Made by a program: the position numbers and the translations under genes. Of a DNA stretch of 64,000 nt, positions 33,501-45,047 are shown one piece after another. Source of the stretch: Arcuatula senhousia (Eukaryota; Mollusca; Bivalvia; Mytilida; Mytilidae); NCBI GenBank assembly GCA_963971305.1, contig OZ020313.1:24005260-24069259 (forward strand), in the 5' to 3' direction. The notes under the pieces are model-generated. The model had not been told where the DNA came from. It saw only the letters and a list, made by a program, of their open reading frames with translations, and ran no database searches. Each line of letters opens with the position of its first letter. The first letter of the stretch is position 1.

Positions 33501-35378
33501 GTCAAACACATTTTAATGCCAGTTATTTTTTTAGATTTTTTGGTAAATTATCTTAATCATAAACGATAAAGTCCAAGGCTTGTCCGCCTTGTATGCCATT
33601 CGGAAACCAATGTATTTATCATAGCGATAATACAAAGGTAAAATTAGATCGATTCCTGAATAAAATCCAAAGCTAATTGGCAAATACTTAATAGACTATT
33701 GCACATCAGTTACACTGTATACCAGTAGCAGTTTAACCACAACTAACCACTATATTGTTTATTTCAGTGTTCAGGAATTGGTGCTTCTTTTTGTTATTTC
33801 TTGTCCTATTTAGTTGGGAAAAGATTGGTGATAAAATACATCCCAGAGAGGGTAGCTGAATGGCAATCTCATGTAAGTAAATAATTATTATGGCTCTGCA
33901 TCAAATGTGTGGACACCATTATATAGTTTTCATTTTGTCTATTTGTCTGTCTGTCTATCTGTCCATCTGTCAATTTACAGCACAGTTGCTATGCTGTGTG
34001 CATATACAAATTTGATTTAAATCCTTTTAATATTTTTGAACATATTCATATTTTTTGCTGACTTTGTCAGTATTCTAAATTAAACAGAAAAGAGAACCAA
34101 AGTCAGTTTCTTTAGGTTCATCAGAAATAGAATTTATCTTTATTTATCTACAATTAATTTTCACATGTTTTATGGGACTTACAGAACTAAAATACTATTC
34201 AGATAATCTGAGCCTGAAGTAAACAAAACAGGTCTCCGATCAAGTTTTAATTTTATTCCTCCCTTAATTTAAACATGTTAAATGTGGTTGTACATGTAGC
34301 AAACTTGTTGTAGAAAGTTCAAGTTGAACAAGACTCGATCATTCTCTCACCTACTCAGAATACTTTTAGGTTTCTGAAAATACTAGTTTGGTCTAAAAAT
34401 GAAAATAAATCATTGGTCCAAGTAAAAATGTGTTTATTTTGTATCTGCATAATCTGTAAAGGCAGTGTCTTTTCCATATTAATTTATTTACATGTAGTTC
34501 TAACCATGCTGTGAAATATAATGTATAACCTTTTTTTTCAGTTTTGATAATTCAGAATTTGTTTGAATTACAGGTAGATAAACACAGAGAACATTTATTG
34601 AATTATATCATATTTTTGAGGATCACACCATTTCTACCAAACTGGTTTATCAACATCACTTCACCAGTTATAAATGTACCACTTTTGCCATTCTTCATTG
34701 GCACATTTTTAGGTAAGTAACTATTGATATATATTGACCACATTTAGTATGTCGGATTGACATGAATATTTGGTGAAAAAATATTAAAATACATTAAAGT
34801 ACCCCCCCCCCCTCTAAAAAAAAAGAAGAAAAACATAGCCAGAATGTGAACTATTTTACCCCAGTTCCTTATAATATTGTTCCTAGACATTTAGCTTTTT
34901 GGTTCATGTCCCTTCAATTTCTTATTCTGTTTTTCACTCTCATGTTAAACTTTATACATAATATTTCTTAAAACTGTAAGTCAGAAGCAAAGAGGCACTC
35001 TTGGGGCATTCAAGTGTCACAAGTACGAAAGGGCAAAGACAAAACTGGCAAGCACGAACAAGAACAGCATGAAGAAACACAAAACACAAAATCAACAACG
35101 CGAACTCAAGTCAGATCATGATTGTCTTTAAACTTTGTACGCTGATACATCACTTTCTAAAAGCAGAAGTATTAACACATATGTAATTAAATGGACTTCT
35201 ATTTTTAGGTGTCATTCCACCCTCTTTCATAGCTATACAAGCAGGAACCACCCTACATAAGCTGACTTCGTCCAGTGAAGTACTGTCTTGGACCTCTATA
35301 GGAATGCTAGCCTTGTTTGCTGTTATATCTCTTTTACCTGTGATATTTAAAAAGAAATTGCAAGAAAAAATAGATTGA
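27511..35378 (+). CDS. TMEM41B: TMEM41B, ER phospholipid scramblase of the VTT family
   Basis: Seven exons join in frame: 27511-27580, 30648-30804, 31762-31890, 32563-32656, 33768-33872, 34574-34712, 35209-35378. All have AG/GT borders and give 287 aa with a TGA stop; from memory the human protein is about 291 aa. The N-terminus is hydrophilic, the first membrane segment is at about 49-69, and the VTT (DedA/SNARE-associated) domain spans about 115-265. The conserved FAIPGSIFLSILSGF (from about 123) and RITPFLPNWFINITSP (from 201) blocks, the latter in the re-entrant-loop region, are intact. TMEM41B scrambles phospholipids in the ER membrane and acts with VMP1 in autophagosome and lipoprotein formation. 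Introns are up to 3 kb and hold foldback elements. Identity is secure; the exact start could differ because only one ATG candidate was considered. Confidence 0.96.
28060..28620. repeat. direct duplication in TMEM41B intron 1
   Basis: A segment of about 170 bp starting CAACAAAACACCTAAACGGG appears at about 28070 and again at about 28440 with only small indels. Both copies run to GGCATGCAGACCACTGT. It is non-coding. Confidence 0.65.
29090..29160. repeat. 32-bp tandem duplication
   Basis: TTTGCAAACAAACTTAGGC, followed by ATGTAAATTCGTTGAATA, occurs twice in a row within TMEM41B intron 1. Confidence 0.55.
29904..30110. mobile_element. 207-bp MITE, CCGTATAGCGGGTTATTTTC ends
   Basis: TACCGTATAGCGGGTTATTT at the left and its reverse complement at the right (AAATAACCCGCTATACGGTA), with inner TTTTCGC/GCGAAAA matches. 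It lies in TMEM41B intron 1 and is non-coding. Confidence 0.75.
30950..31020. repeat. foldback-arm repeat fragment
   Basis: GATGTGGAATAAGTGTACAT, GACACAACCTACA and GCAATGGAAAACA match the arm of the element at 48635-49504. A shorter fragment of the same arm is at about 3360-3410. Confidence 0.55.
32040..32440 (+). repeat. diverged single-unit copy of the GTGGCCACTAAAAG family
   Basis: ATGTGGCCACTAAAAGTATT at the start and AAAGTCTTACAAAGAAG near the end match the family at 8791-9766, but the middle is diverged and there is only one unit. It lies in TMEM41B intron 3. Confidence 0.45.
32690..32807. mobile_element. 118-bp palindromic MITE
   Basis: TGCCACAAAACAAAAAATA and TATTTTTTAAAGTTTTGTGGCA are imperfect inverted ends, with TCTGAGAATATT and its complement inside. 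It lies 34 bp after TMEM41B exon 4. Confidence 0.6.
33272..33699. mobile_element. 428-bp foldback element in TMEM41B intron 4
   Basis: Left arm starts CTAGTCTATTTGCCAATTAG and right arm ends with its imperfect complement. The arms stay matched for about 130-150 bp, including GGCATACAAGGCGGACAAGCC in both orientations. It is non-coding and sits between exons 4 and 5, so the transcript can form a long hairpin. Confidence 0.75.
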
Positions 35379-35447
35379 TAGATTTGTTTACTATTTTGAA
35401 GGTGAAATTGTTAAATTGAAAGATTTTGTCTCACCTTGGGACAATAG

Positions 35448-35453
35448 AATAAA
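35448..35453 (+). terminator. TMEM41B: TMEM41B poly(A) signal candidate
   Basis: AATAAA 70 bases after the stop codon. It is the first such hexamer downstream; another at 39516-39521 is too far away to prefer. Confidence 0.5.
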
Positions 35454-35563
35454 CATTGTGAAATAGGATACACAATTTCTTTTAATTGGATTGATTTTAA
35501 CACATTTCCAGGCTTATAACAAGTATATAAAAATGTTATGTTTAAATTCAAAAATCATTATCT

Positions 35564-35766
35564 ATTACTTTGGATTCATTTATTTTTGAGGCCCAAAAAA
35601 GACATTTTGTTGCATAATAAATTTCACAGTTTGAACAATTTCCTAGATGGAACCAATATGAAATTTTCACTTCATTGGATTCTTATTATAGTCGTTAACT
35701 GCCACCAACAAAAAGCATAAAAATCTGCCACCCACCCCCCAACAAAAAAAAAATGAAACCACAGTA
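35564..35766. mobile_element. MITE of the TACTGTGG family
   Basis: TACTTTGGATTCATTTATTT at the left and AATGAAACCACAGTA at the right. The interior is non-coding. Same family as 11920-12131. Confidence 0.55.
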
Positions 35767-36699
35767 CATGTACCTCTACTATATTGTTGGTAAATGTTTA
35801 ATAATTGATTTCCTTTTTGTAGTTACAATGTATGTGATCAAATATATTTCAAATGTTTTCTTCCGAAATTGATAAAATGTAAACAAAGAAGGGTAATAAT
35901 ATGTCGTTTCCAACTTTGTTTAGATTTTGAGGGAGATACAACTATATTGTTCCACTATTGATGAATCAAAATTGTGACATCACCAGGTAAACCACTCTCT
36001 TGTCTCATTGTGATGTACAAAATTATGATTAAACATTTTTGTCCCTTTCTAGATCAAATATCCTGAAATGTAATTCTTCATAGATATTGTTTCCCTTCGG
36101 CAAGACTTAGGGAAACAACAAGCCCTGGCTCTGGATTACAATTTGGGATGTTTCACTCTATTGTGGGCAACAATAGCATATAATTACTTGTATAATACTA
36201 ACTTTGAACAGCTTCTCACATCAAAAGTAAAATAATTCAAATTAAAAATGTTTTATTATTGAAACAAAATGGATATTTTAAGTATGTTTTAACCCATTTC
36301 TTTTATTTCATTTTTGTTTGTTTCTTTATTTGTTCATGTATAAGTGCAATATTTATAGTACTAGAATATTAGTATAAGATGTTGAATGTAAAGATTATTG
36401 TATAGAGTGTGACTGATTGAAAGAGTATTCATTTGAATGTTTTAATAGATCAAAAGACATTTTAACCTTCAACTCTACAATCATTCTTAGATAATATGTT
36501 CAAGGTACTCATTTTTCCTTTTACATTTTAAAGCTTACATGTAAATACATATGTAGATAGCAATTTTAAATACTGTAAACATTGAAAGATTTGTGTTGAT
36601 TACTTTTGCTAAATTCATAAGGACAATTTAGCTGAAACTTATTTACTAAACAGAATTGCATTTTATTACTTGGATATTAGAGAAGCTTGTTTTAGGGGG

Positions 36700-36860
36700 G
36701 TACCAATATCCCATGTCCCTGTAATTTTTTTCATCAAATATCCTGTATCCAAAAAATGTTATTCCAGCATCCAATATCACTGTTGATTAAATTGATTTAA
36801 ACATCCAATATCCTAGTAGGTTTTGCCTCCAATATCCTGTATCCCATGAAGTAAATGTGT
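36700..36860. repeat. CCAATATCCTGTATCC word array
   Basis: ATCCAATATC, ATATCCTGTATCC and similar words recur about six times at irregular 20-40 bp spacing. Confidence 0.5.
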
Positions 36861-37679
36861 GAATATATATCCAAATATTCCAGAAAGGAGCCTCAATAGA
36901 TTTTACTTCATATAAACAGATCTTTAGTAACATTTTTAAATAAATTTCCATGCTTCAAAGTGTGAAAGATTCATTTTTTTAATTTTAATGTTTTCTTAAT
37001 GTAATGTGACATATTAAACAACCCAAACAACAGATGTTGGGCATTGTTGAAATGTTGTTTATAAAAAAAAATTCTGGCTCAAAATTTTCTACCACTTTTA
37101 CAAATCTTAAAAAATAGGAAGTAGATTATTTTGAAATGAAATTATGTTTGTGCTGAGGAAGAGTCTATTTGTTTTAAAAAATATTCATTGATGGACATTT
37201 TTTATTCAGAGAAATATTTTATACATGTTGTTTTTAATTTTTTTTTTATGTACATACCCTAAATTATAAGATATTGATAACTATGAGTAAGATTTGCAGT
37301 ACTTTTATAGTAATACCCACCATGTACTTTCTGTACTTTAAAGATTATTTATTATTGGACATTTTTTTTCTCAACTGCAAAAAAAATGTGGACATACAAT
37401 GGTATGAGGCATGTTGTGGTTGTTTTATGCTGGGCTCGGGGAAGCTTTTTATTTTTCTCTGGTTAACTGGTTTAACATGGTGCTGCTTTGTTATGCTTCA
37501 TTGATCAGGGAATTGCTGGGTTTGCATTTGTTGAATCTCATTTTGGATTTCAATTTCATTTTCATGTACATTTTACAAGCACTTCATAAATGTATAATGT
37601 TTCCCTTTTGTCTTATGTTTATTAAAGGTAGAAGCCATGTGTTAAAAGGTCTTTTCAAAAACAGATTTACAAATTTAAT

Positions 37680-39026
37680 TTTTGTCTCGCCTGCGACGAA
37701 AAGTCGCGGAAGGCGAGACATAGGTATTACTTTCCGTCGACAGAGGCGGCGTCGTAAACTTTTTTGTAAGACTTTTGTGGACAATGAATTGCTGGAAAAG
37801 TATAATAGCTAGGCATCTGATATTTGGTATACAGACAGTTCAGGTTATGGTCTACGCAGCTGTTACCATGCAGTGTGACCCTGACCCCATTTTCACGCTC
37901 CAGTGACTCTGTGAACTTAGGTCTTTTTTCAGGCTGTAAACTTTTTTGTAAGACTTTTGTGGACGATGAATTGCTGGAAAAGTATAATAGCTAGGCATCT
38001 GATATTTGGTATACAGACAGTTCTGGTTATTGTCTACGCAACTGTCACCATGCCTTGTGACCCTGATCCCATTTTCACGCTCCAGTGACTCTGTGAACTT
38101 AGGTCTTTTTTAAGGCCGTAAACTTTTTTGTAAGACTTTTGTGGACGATGAATTGCTGGACAAGTATAATAGCTAGGCATCTGATATTTGGTATACAGAC
38201 AGTTCAGGTTATGGTCTACGCAGCTGTTACCATGCCGTGTGACCCTGACCCCATTTTCACGCTCCAGTGACTCTGTGAACTTAGGTCTTTTTTCAGGCTG
38301 TAAACTTTTTTGTAAGACTTTTGTGGACGATGAATTGCTGGAAAAGTATAATAGCTAGGCATCTGATATTTGGTATACAGACAGTTCTGGTTATTGTCTA
38401 CGCAACTGTCACCATGCCTTGTGACCCTGATCCCATTTTCACGCTCCAGTGACTCTGTGAACTTAGGTCTTTTTTAAGGCCGTAAACTTTTTTGTAAGAC
38501 TTTTGTGGACGATGAATTGCTGGACAAGTATAATAGCTAGGCATCTGATATTTGGTATACAGACAGTTCAGGTTATGGTCTACGCAGCTGTCACCATGCC
38601 GTGTGACCCTGATCCCATTTTCACGCTCCAGTGACTCTGTGAACTTAGGTCTTTTTCAGGTAGAAAACTTTTTTGTAAGACTTTTGTGGACAATGAATTC
38701 TGGAAAAGTATAATAGCTAGGCATCTGATATTGGGTATACAGACAGTTGAGGTTATGGTTAACGTAACAGTCTCCATGCCATGTGACCATGACCCCATTT
38801 TTAGGGTCCAGTGACTCTGTGAACTTAGGTTTTTTTTTCAGGCAGAAAACTTTTTGCAATACATGTACTTGTGTGGACAATAAATTGCTTGAAAAGTATA
38901 ATAGCTAGGCATCTGATACTGGTTATACAGACACAATTTGTGTTTATATCAAGAAATGAAAGCTTAGGTGGTTGATTTTAGTGATGGTGCCGGCAGGCGA
39001 GACATACTTTTAGTGGCCACACTTGT
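37680..39026 (-). repeat. GTCTCGCCTGC tandem-repeat element, reverse copy
   Basis: Same family as 8791-9766 but inverted. It begins TTTGTCTCGCCTGCGACG and ends GGCAGGCGAGACATACTTTT plus AGTGGCCACACTTGT. About seven units of 180 bp are marked by CGCTCCAGTGACTCTGTGAA. Units alternate between two slightly different types, suggesting growth by doubling of a two-unit block. Confidence 0.78.
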
Positions 39027-39654
39027 TCTTTTCCAACTGAAAAATATATGAGGGCATACCATTGCTATATCAATCTCTTAGATGCAAAAAATACTTTTCT
39101 AAGTATTAATTTTACAATAGAAAAATAGTTTTATTCATGTCAATGGGGTTAAGCTACTTAAGCATTAAGTGGTTTAGACACATAAATATTTCCCATCATT
39201 TATTTTATGCCATGATCATCTCTTGTTTAGCTGGCTGTAATATAAAAAATGTAGAATTTCAAGGTTATTTGAAAAGACCATTAACAAAATAATAAACTCA
39301 TTTGTTAAAAAAAAATGTCATTTTAAAATTAGAAGGTTATAAACTAAAATATGTATTATCTTCTATGTATTTATTTACATCCTGAGTGTGTGATGGGGTA
39401 TTCTCTATACCATTTAAGAAAGAGAGGTTTTTTTTTATATTAATGTGCTTGAAAGATTTCATCATGTGATGTTTAAAATCAGAAAGGTGCATATAGTTTT
39501 TGTGTACTATTTATCAATAAAGTTATGTTATTATAGGGATGTAAAAAGTTTTTGTTTGATTTTTTGGTCAGATTTGTTTAAAATTGGCAGCTTTAACTGG
39601 GCTTTGTAAACCGTAGATTAATTGTAAGATAATGAGATTTGGTATATTTTATAT

Positions 39655-40320
39655 GGACTTGACCCAATCTTCAAATATCAGCAGCAATCTCAAAATGACA
39701 CAACCTACAAATATCAGCAGCAATCTCAAAATGACACAACCTACATTTATCAGCAGCAATCTCAAAATGACACAACCTACAAATTTCAGCAGAGATCTCA
39801 AAATGACACGACCTACGTATATCAGCAGCAAAATGACACAACCTACATTTATCAGCAGCAATCTCAAAATGACACAACCTACAAATTTCAGCAGAGATCT
39901 TAAAATGACACGACCTACCTATATCAGCAGCAAAATGACACAACCTACAAATTTCAGCAGAGATCTCAAAATGACACGACCTACGTATATCAGCAGCAAT
40001 CTCAAAATGACACAACCTACAAATATCAGCAGCAATCTCAAAATGACACAACCTACATCTATCAGCAGCAATCTCAAAATGACACAACCTACATTTATCA
40101 GCAGCAAACACAAAATGACACAACCTACAAATTTCAGCAGAGATCTCAAAATGACACGACCTACGTATATCAGCAGCAAAATGACACAACCTACATATGT
40201 CAGCAGCAATCTCAAAATGACACAACCTACATATGTCAGCAGCAATCTCAAAATGACACAACCTACATATATCAGCAGCAATCTCAAAATGACACAACCT
40301 ACATATATCAGCTCAATTGA
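39655..40320. repeat. 36/27-bp minisatellite with higher-order repeats
   Basis: About 19 units of 36 bp (ATGACACAACCTACA, then ATATCAGCAGCAATCTCAAA), some shortened to 27 bp by loss of nine bases. A three-unit block (normal, CAGAGATCT variant, short variant) recurs several times. Because both lengths are multiples of three, long open frames appear on both strands. The sequence ends inside the foldback-arm repeat (ACAGCCAGCAGACTTCAATG). Confidence 0.8.
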
Positions 40321-40607
40321 AAACAGCCAGCAGACTTCAATGTGACCAGTGGTCACTTCTCCTTGTTTTCTTTAACTGCATGCCAATTGAAATGGAATCT
40401 TACATGTAAATTGCCAAAGAAAGACACTTTTAGTCGAGAAGTTTTTTCCTTCTCAATAATGTTGGTGTGAAAATCAACATTTTTGAGTCCGTTATTATAT
40501 TATATAAATGTCATTACTCAAACCCAAATTAAGGTGTCTGGGAGCTATTAGAATTCTACAATAGATTGTTTTTTGGCACATTGAAAGACCTTTATGTATA
40601 AATAACA

Positions 40608-41043
40608 AGAGTTAACACAAATATGTCTTGCATCTGCCAGCACAATTGGAATACTTAAGTATTAAACTCTTCATTCATTTATTTATTAATTGTTGTGAAA
40701 AATATACCTGTACTTTTAACTTATTACATTCCACCTAAATACCCATGAACACTATCACTTACATAAAAATCAATATCGAATGTAAAAAGAGGAGGATGCA
40801 GATTTAACAGTCTAGCACATTAATTTTTGTAAACCTAGAAATTATAGTCCCTAATCATTTAACTTTAACATTGCTATGTAATGTATTAAAAATGTCAAAA
40901 GATGGGGGATGCAGCTGTACTAAGCTAATACCGGGACATATGCATACCAAGTTTCATCAACATAGGACTTGTAGTTCTGGAGGTTAGGAAGGTGCTCATA
41001 AACCCTTAACATAAAAAGTTAACGCTGCCGCCGCCGGTAAAAT
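40608..41043 (+). repeat. truncated AAGAGTTAACAC tandem-repeat element
   Basis: AACAAGAGTTAACACAAATA at the left, a diverged unit with AGATGGGGGATGCAGCTGTA, then GTTAACGCTGCCGCCGCCGG. The usual GCAGGCGAGAC end is missing. Confidence 0.6.
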
Positions 41044-41425
41044 GCTTCGGTTAGCTGGCGGAACTAAAACCTCAACTACATGGTCCAGTGGTTGTTATAT
41101 ATGATTTTCAGAGCAAAATGCTTGGAAGACTTCATAATTTTAGAATTTTATTTTCAGCTACTTCGGATAAAAATATTTTAATAACGATGATACAAAACAA
41201 AACTCTAATTAATAAATATGAAAAAGATTAAAGGGCATACTAAACCAGGAAACGAAATTTCAAAGTTTCTATAACTGTATAGCATTCACCTTTCACCTTT
41301 GTTTCAATTACCAGAACCAGTAATAAAATAGATTAATCAGGAGAGTAAATCATGCGACGAAGTCAAGTTGCTAATCAGTAGAACAATTTGCAATGAAATC
41401 CAAAATATCTGGCATTGTCATGGCA

Positions 41426-43899
41426 CTAATTTAAAAGACGAAGAACAACTGCACTTAAAAATTTCCTATCAGCTTTACATAAGATGTTCAATACTGGTGA
41501 ATAGCTGACTATATGCTTTCTCGTTCCCTTTGACTCCTCGGCCTTAATATGTTGCTTTCCGTTATCTATTTTGATCAAATTAATTTCCGTTTTTGGTGTG
41601 CTGCTTTGTAGCCAATCTAAAGGCACCCAAATATTAGATCCTTTTTGTTGGAAGTTCACGACGTGTTTCTTGCAAATCGAGTGAACCGAAACAATCACTA
41701 CAAACACCTCGTGTATGATGAATCCAACAAAGTGATCTTTAAATTGACGCTCATTCTGTTTTGACAAAATGGTTTTAATGATAGCTTCAGATGGTTTATA
41801 GTGATTTGTCGTGAGAGCATTTGCATTGCTGCAAGTCTGCGACTGAGAACTCAAAGTTTCAAATTCCAGGAACTCATTTTCGGAATCTATCGAGTTGACC
41901 CAAGTTTCTGTCCGAATTTTTGCTGCCATTTTTCTCTGCTGCTTTTCATTTTGTTCTTTGGTGTCTAAAGAATACGGTGGAGGAAGATTTTCTGACAAAG
42001 TTTTTCCTGATTTCTGATATTTATAACTAAACATACTATTTTCCGTTGTTGCTATAATCTTGGTTCCCTCTCGAGATTTTATCCAGCAAGATTCAAGATC
42101 TTCTGTTAAGTTTTCTAGATCGAAATCGGTCACACTTGAAGTGTTTGATGAAGAATTCAGATGAGCATTTCTTCGCGGACTGTAATTAGCTTTCTCGGTT
42201 CGTTTTTGTGACTGCGCGCTTTTCTTCTTACCAGATTTGAGCATTTTCCTTTCGATAGAATTGTTTCTTCGTTTGCTTTTCTTCTGCCCTTCTCTTATTT
42301 CAACTAAAGAAGAATTTCTAGAACATTTTCCCAGTTTGGGATCTATTTTAGTTAGTTCTGTGGTTTCAATGTCAGAAAAATGCCCAAGGGACGAAGCATT
42401 CAAATTTTTCGGATTCGACAATCCGCTTGTAGATGGTGGTAAGTGCCCCTCGGCCTTTGCATCACCGTCGTCATTATCGCCTGGTGGATTATCATCCGCT
42501 CCACCTTCATCATTCAACCCTTCCGCCAGTTTTGCCTTTTTTGCTGAACTTGGCGCCGAAATGATGATCGGGAAGGGAAAATTTTCACCCTCTGACTTTC
42601 TCTCTGTAAATGCAAATTCTTCTTCCATCGCTGAGCGGACGCCGGCAGAAAGTTTTGTCGGCAAGTTTAACTTCATTCCGGGAGCTTTGAATGGTTCGCT
42701 AAAGCCGCCATCTTGACCTACAGCGTTTTCATCCGGAGCAAGGGTTATGACAATTGGAATTCTATTCATGACGGAATTTAGAGACGACAACTTTACGGTC
42801 GGTTGCTTAATGCGGCCTTCAACGACACGTTTCCGAAACGGACAGAACGAACCATGCATCATTGCCGTCTGGCCTGCTGGGTTTTTCGGTTCCAATTGGT
42901 TTTCTACCATTAGAGGTGCCTCTGTTTCATGTGATGTTTTGGAGAGTTCCTTTTTAAGGGCCGATACGTTATAATCTGTGTTGAATTCTTGCATTTTTAC
43001 TTTCCCAAATGTCGACGATTGCCCTATATCTTCATTTGATTCTAGATGATTTAGAGGAGAACTGTTGAGAAATCGAAATTTTAAGAATTACACCTGCATG
43101 CGATCGATTATAAAAAAAATTCCAATTGTTGAACGTCTTGAAAGCTTACTGATATCAAGTTAATTTTATTATACTTTCAATCTTAAATTTTGACCAAAAG
43201 ATTTAATAAACAAAATATAATTGAAGATTTCTGCATTGTATTGAATTTGAAAGGTACGCAAACTGTGTGTTCAACTTCTAGTTTGTTTCAAAGATTTGAC
43301 TAGATGATTGTGCAAAATCCAGAAAATTAAGCCACGAACCTGTTCCATGATAGTTTTTCTTCCCGTGTCGGCAAAAACATTTCATCTAAATACAGAGTGA
43401 CACCAATTGGGGAGTCTTTTCCATCCATTGTCGAATTCTGATTTTGCGATCCAAAAACATAGAGGTTTCTAAACTGTTTAACATGGGAGAACTCTTTGTA
43501 AACCCAAGACACCCCACAGACACGAAGGAAGGATGTAAAAATATCTTTATACACCGATTTTGTTGGCTCATTTTGAGATGCGAATAGCCTGTTGACATTC
43601 TGTAGGAATGTTTTCAGATTTTCAAAAGAATTTACAATTCTTTCTCTTTCGGTGTTTTTCTCTTTCGATGAAAGCGTTAAAATAGTTCTGTTATTTTCTT
43701 GTATTAGAGACTGGATTCTTTCATAATCGCCAGCAAACTGTTCCAAATCTTGCACATCGAGCGGTATACCATCAAACAAATCTGCGATTACAAATGCGTT
43801 TTCGCTGCAACGTGATCTATGTATATTTAAGGGCAGAAAGTCGGATATTCTTTGCGACGGTACATCTGAAATTTCAATTTCACAACCACTCCTTTCCAT
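41426..43899 (-). CDS. uncharacterised two-exon protein, 731 aa
   Basis: Exon 1 runs 43899-43340 (186 codons plus two bases) and exon 2 runs 43061-41426. The acceptor is CAACAG and the donor is a weak GTTCGT; the joined phase is correct (split Ser at 187). Residues 1-190 look folded, mixed alpha/beta, with YVFGSQNQNSTM and GVTLYLDEMFLP. The middle (about 210-440) is low-complexity, with an acidic stretch DDNPPGDNDDGD. A basic KKSKRRNN...KSGKKKS stretch at about 447-474 looks like a bipartite nuclear signal. The C-terminal 150 residues are again ordered, with FIIHEVFVVIVSVHSICKK and WVPLDWLQSS. There is no signal peptide. I do not recognise the family. A nuclear protein is the best inference, and the ATG at 43899 is the first in frame. 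Confidence 0.8.
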
Positions 43900-43920
43900 T
43901 TGGTAAACTTTCCGGTACTT

Positions 43921-43979
43921 TGACGTTACTGTGCAGTTTCTATGCCGTGGAATTATGACGTGAAATTCCTGGACGTAAC
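43921..43979 (-). promoter_or_regulatory. CRE-like TGACGT cluster upstream of the 731-aa gene
   Basis: TGACGTTA (43921-43928), ATGACGTG (43955-43962) and GACGTAAC (43972-43979) lie within 80 bases upstream of the start codon. Such words resemble CREB/ATF sites. The transcription start is not known. Confidence 0.3.
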
Positions 43980-45011
43980 GGTACGCGAAGACACCGCCAT
44001 AACTTTTGATTAAATTGGTTAATCAATTTTTAGTAAAATGCTGATAGGATCTTGCATAATAGCAAGCTTGAGAATTCTGTTTGATTATAGTTTAGATGAA
44101 CTGCGTCAAGCTCAAATATTTAGAACGGAATGACGGGGGAACCGTAGATTGGCCTTAAAAGCACACTTGGTAAGCTCACCTAGAGGAGTTCACGAGCCAG
44201 AGATGTGCAAAGCTTACCTAAACTTCACCTAAGTTGTTCAGTCAAGAGAAGAGTTAACAAGTTTCCATTGTTTTGTTTTCGATTTTCTTATTTTGTGATT
44301 TATTTATCGTACCGAAACACACATGTTTACCAATGCCATTTTTACGGGAACTCACGTTACTAGGGGTGTCACTGATACTTTGTTAGGGGCACTTTAAATT
44401 AAATATGTTAATGATTTGTCGTTAATTATTATCTTTGATCACACTTCATATTTAATATAACATATTTGGTTGGGCAATTTCTTTAAATAATACACAATAC
44501 AGACTTTAAACCGGTGACCGTAGCTAAGTCATCGATATAAGTTATTTTATTTAGCAACATTTTAAGATTTTTAATTTTTAGTGTTATTTGAAAGGAAAAC
44601 ATGTAAACAGCTCGAAACAATTCGTGTAAAGGAAGTTTTGTGATGAATTGGTTTTATTTCTAGTCATAAGGTGGAGAGATCGGAACAATATGAGGTAAAG
44701 ACTGCATTTAATCTTGATTATCAAAATTATTCTATTGTTTTGCCCTAGCTACACAACAGTAAATAAGAAAGATATTCTTTCATACCCTTTCCCCCTCGCA
44801 CAACTCCTCTGCAACAGGTGAAAGGATTTTGCTGAAATTTTGTTGGTTTATTCATTCAAAAACAATTTATGGACACAACTTCTCTGAGACCGCCTCAAAT
44901 ATACAAAAAATGTGCCAAACAAATAACTATGATGTCATCACCTACCAACAGAACACACACATGATATGAATGAAGGAAAGTGAAAATGTAGTCAGCTAAG
45001 AGGACAATCAA

Positions 45012-45047
45012 CCCCAGAAGAAGGCATTCCTGCCGAAACGTCGGGAC
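45012..45047 (+). ncRNA. hammerhead-like retroelement motif (degenerate)
   Basis: The order CAGAAGAA, stem GGCA...TGCC, GAAAC, GTC resembles a hammerhead core (CUGAUGA, stem II, GAAA, NUH site) with key U positions changed to A. Similar CTGAAGAAGGC...GCCGAAACG stretches are known to me from Penelope-like and other retroelement ends. Activity is doubtful because the core is altered. Confidence 0.35.

Larger units (their letters stand above)
35379..41425. other. intergenic region, repeats only
   Basis: Between the TMEM41B stop and the next gene I see no supported coding sequence. It holds a TACTGTGG-type MITE (35564-35766), a CCAATATCCTGTATCC word array (36700-36860), a reverse copy of the GTCTCGCC tandem element (37680-39026), a minisatellite (39655-40320) and a 3'-truncated copy of the AAGAGTTAACAC element (40608-41043). 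Confidence 0.65.

Noticed and set aside
39671..40297. 208-codon minus-strand frame
   Set aside because: Minisatellite artefact; unit lengths of 36 and 27 bp keep any frame open.
42237..42716. 159-codon plus-strand frame
   Set aside because: Antisense shadow of the 731-aa minus-strand gene, with no splice or start support.
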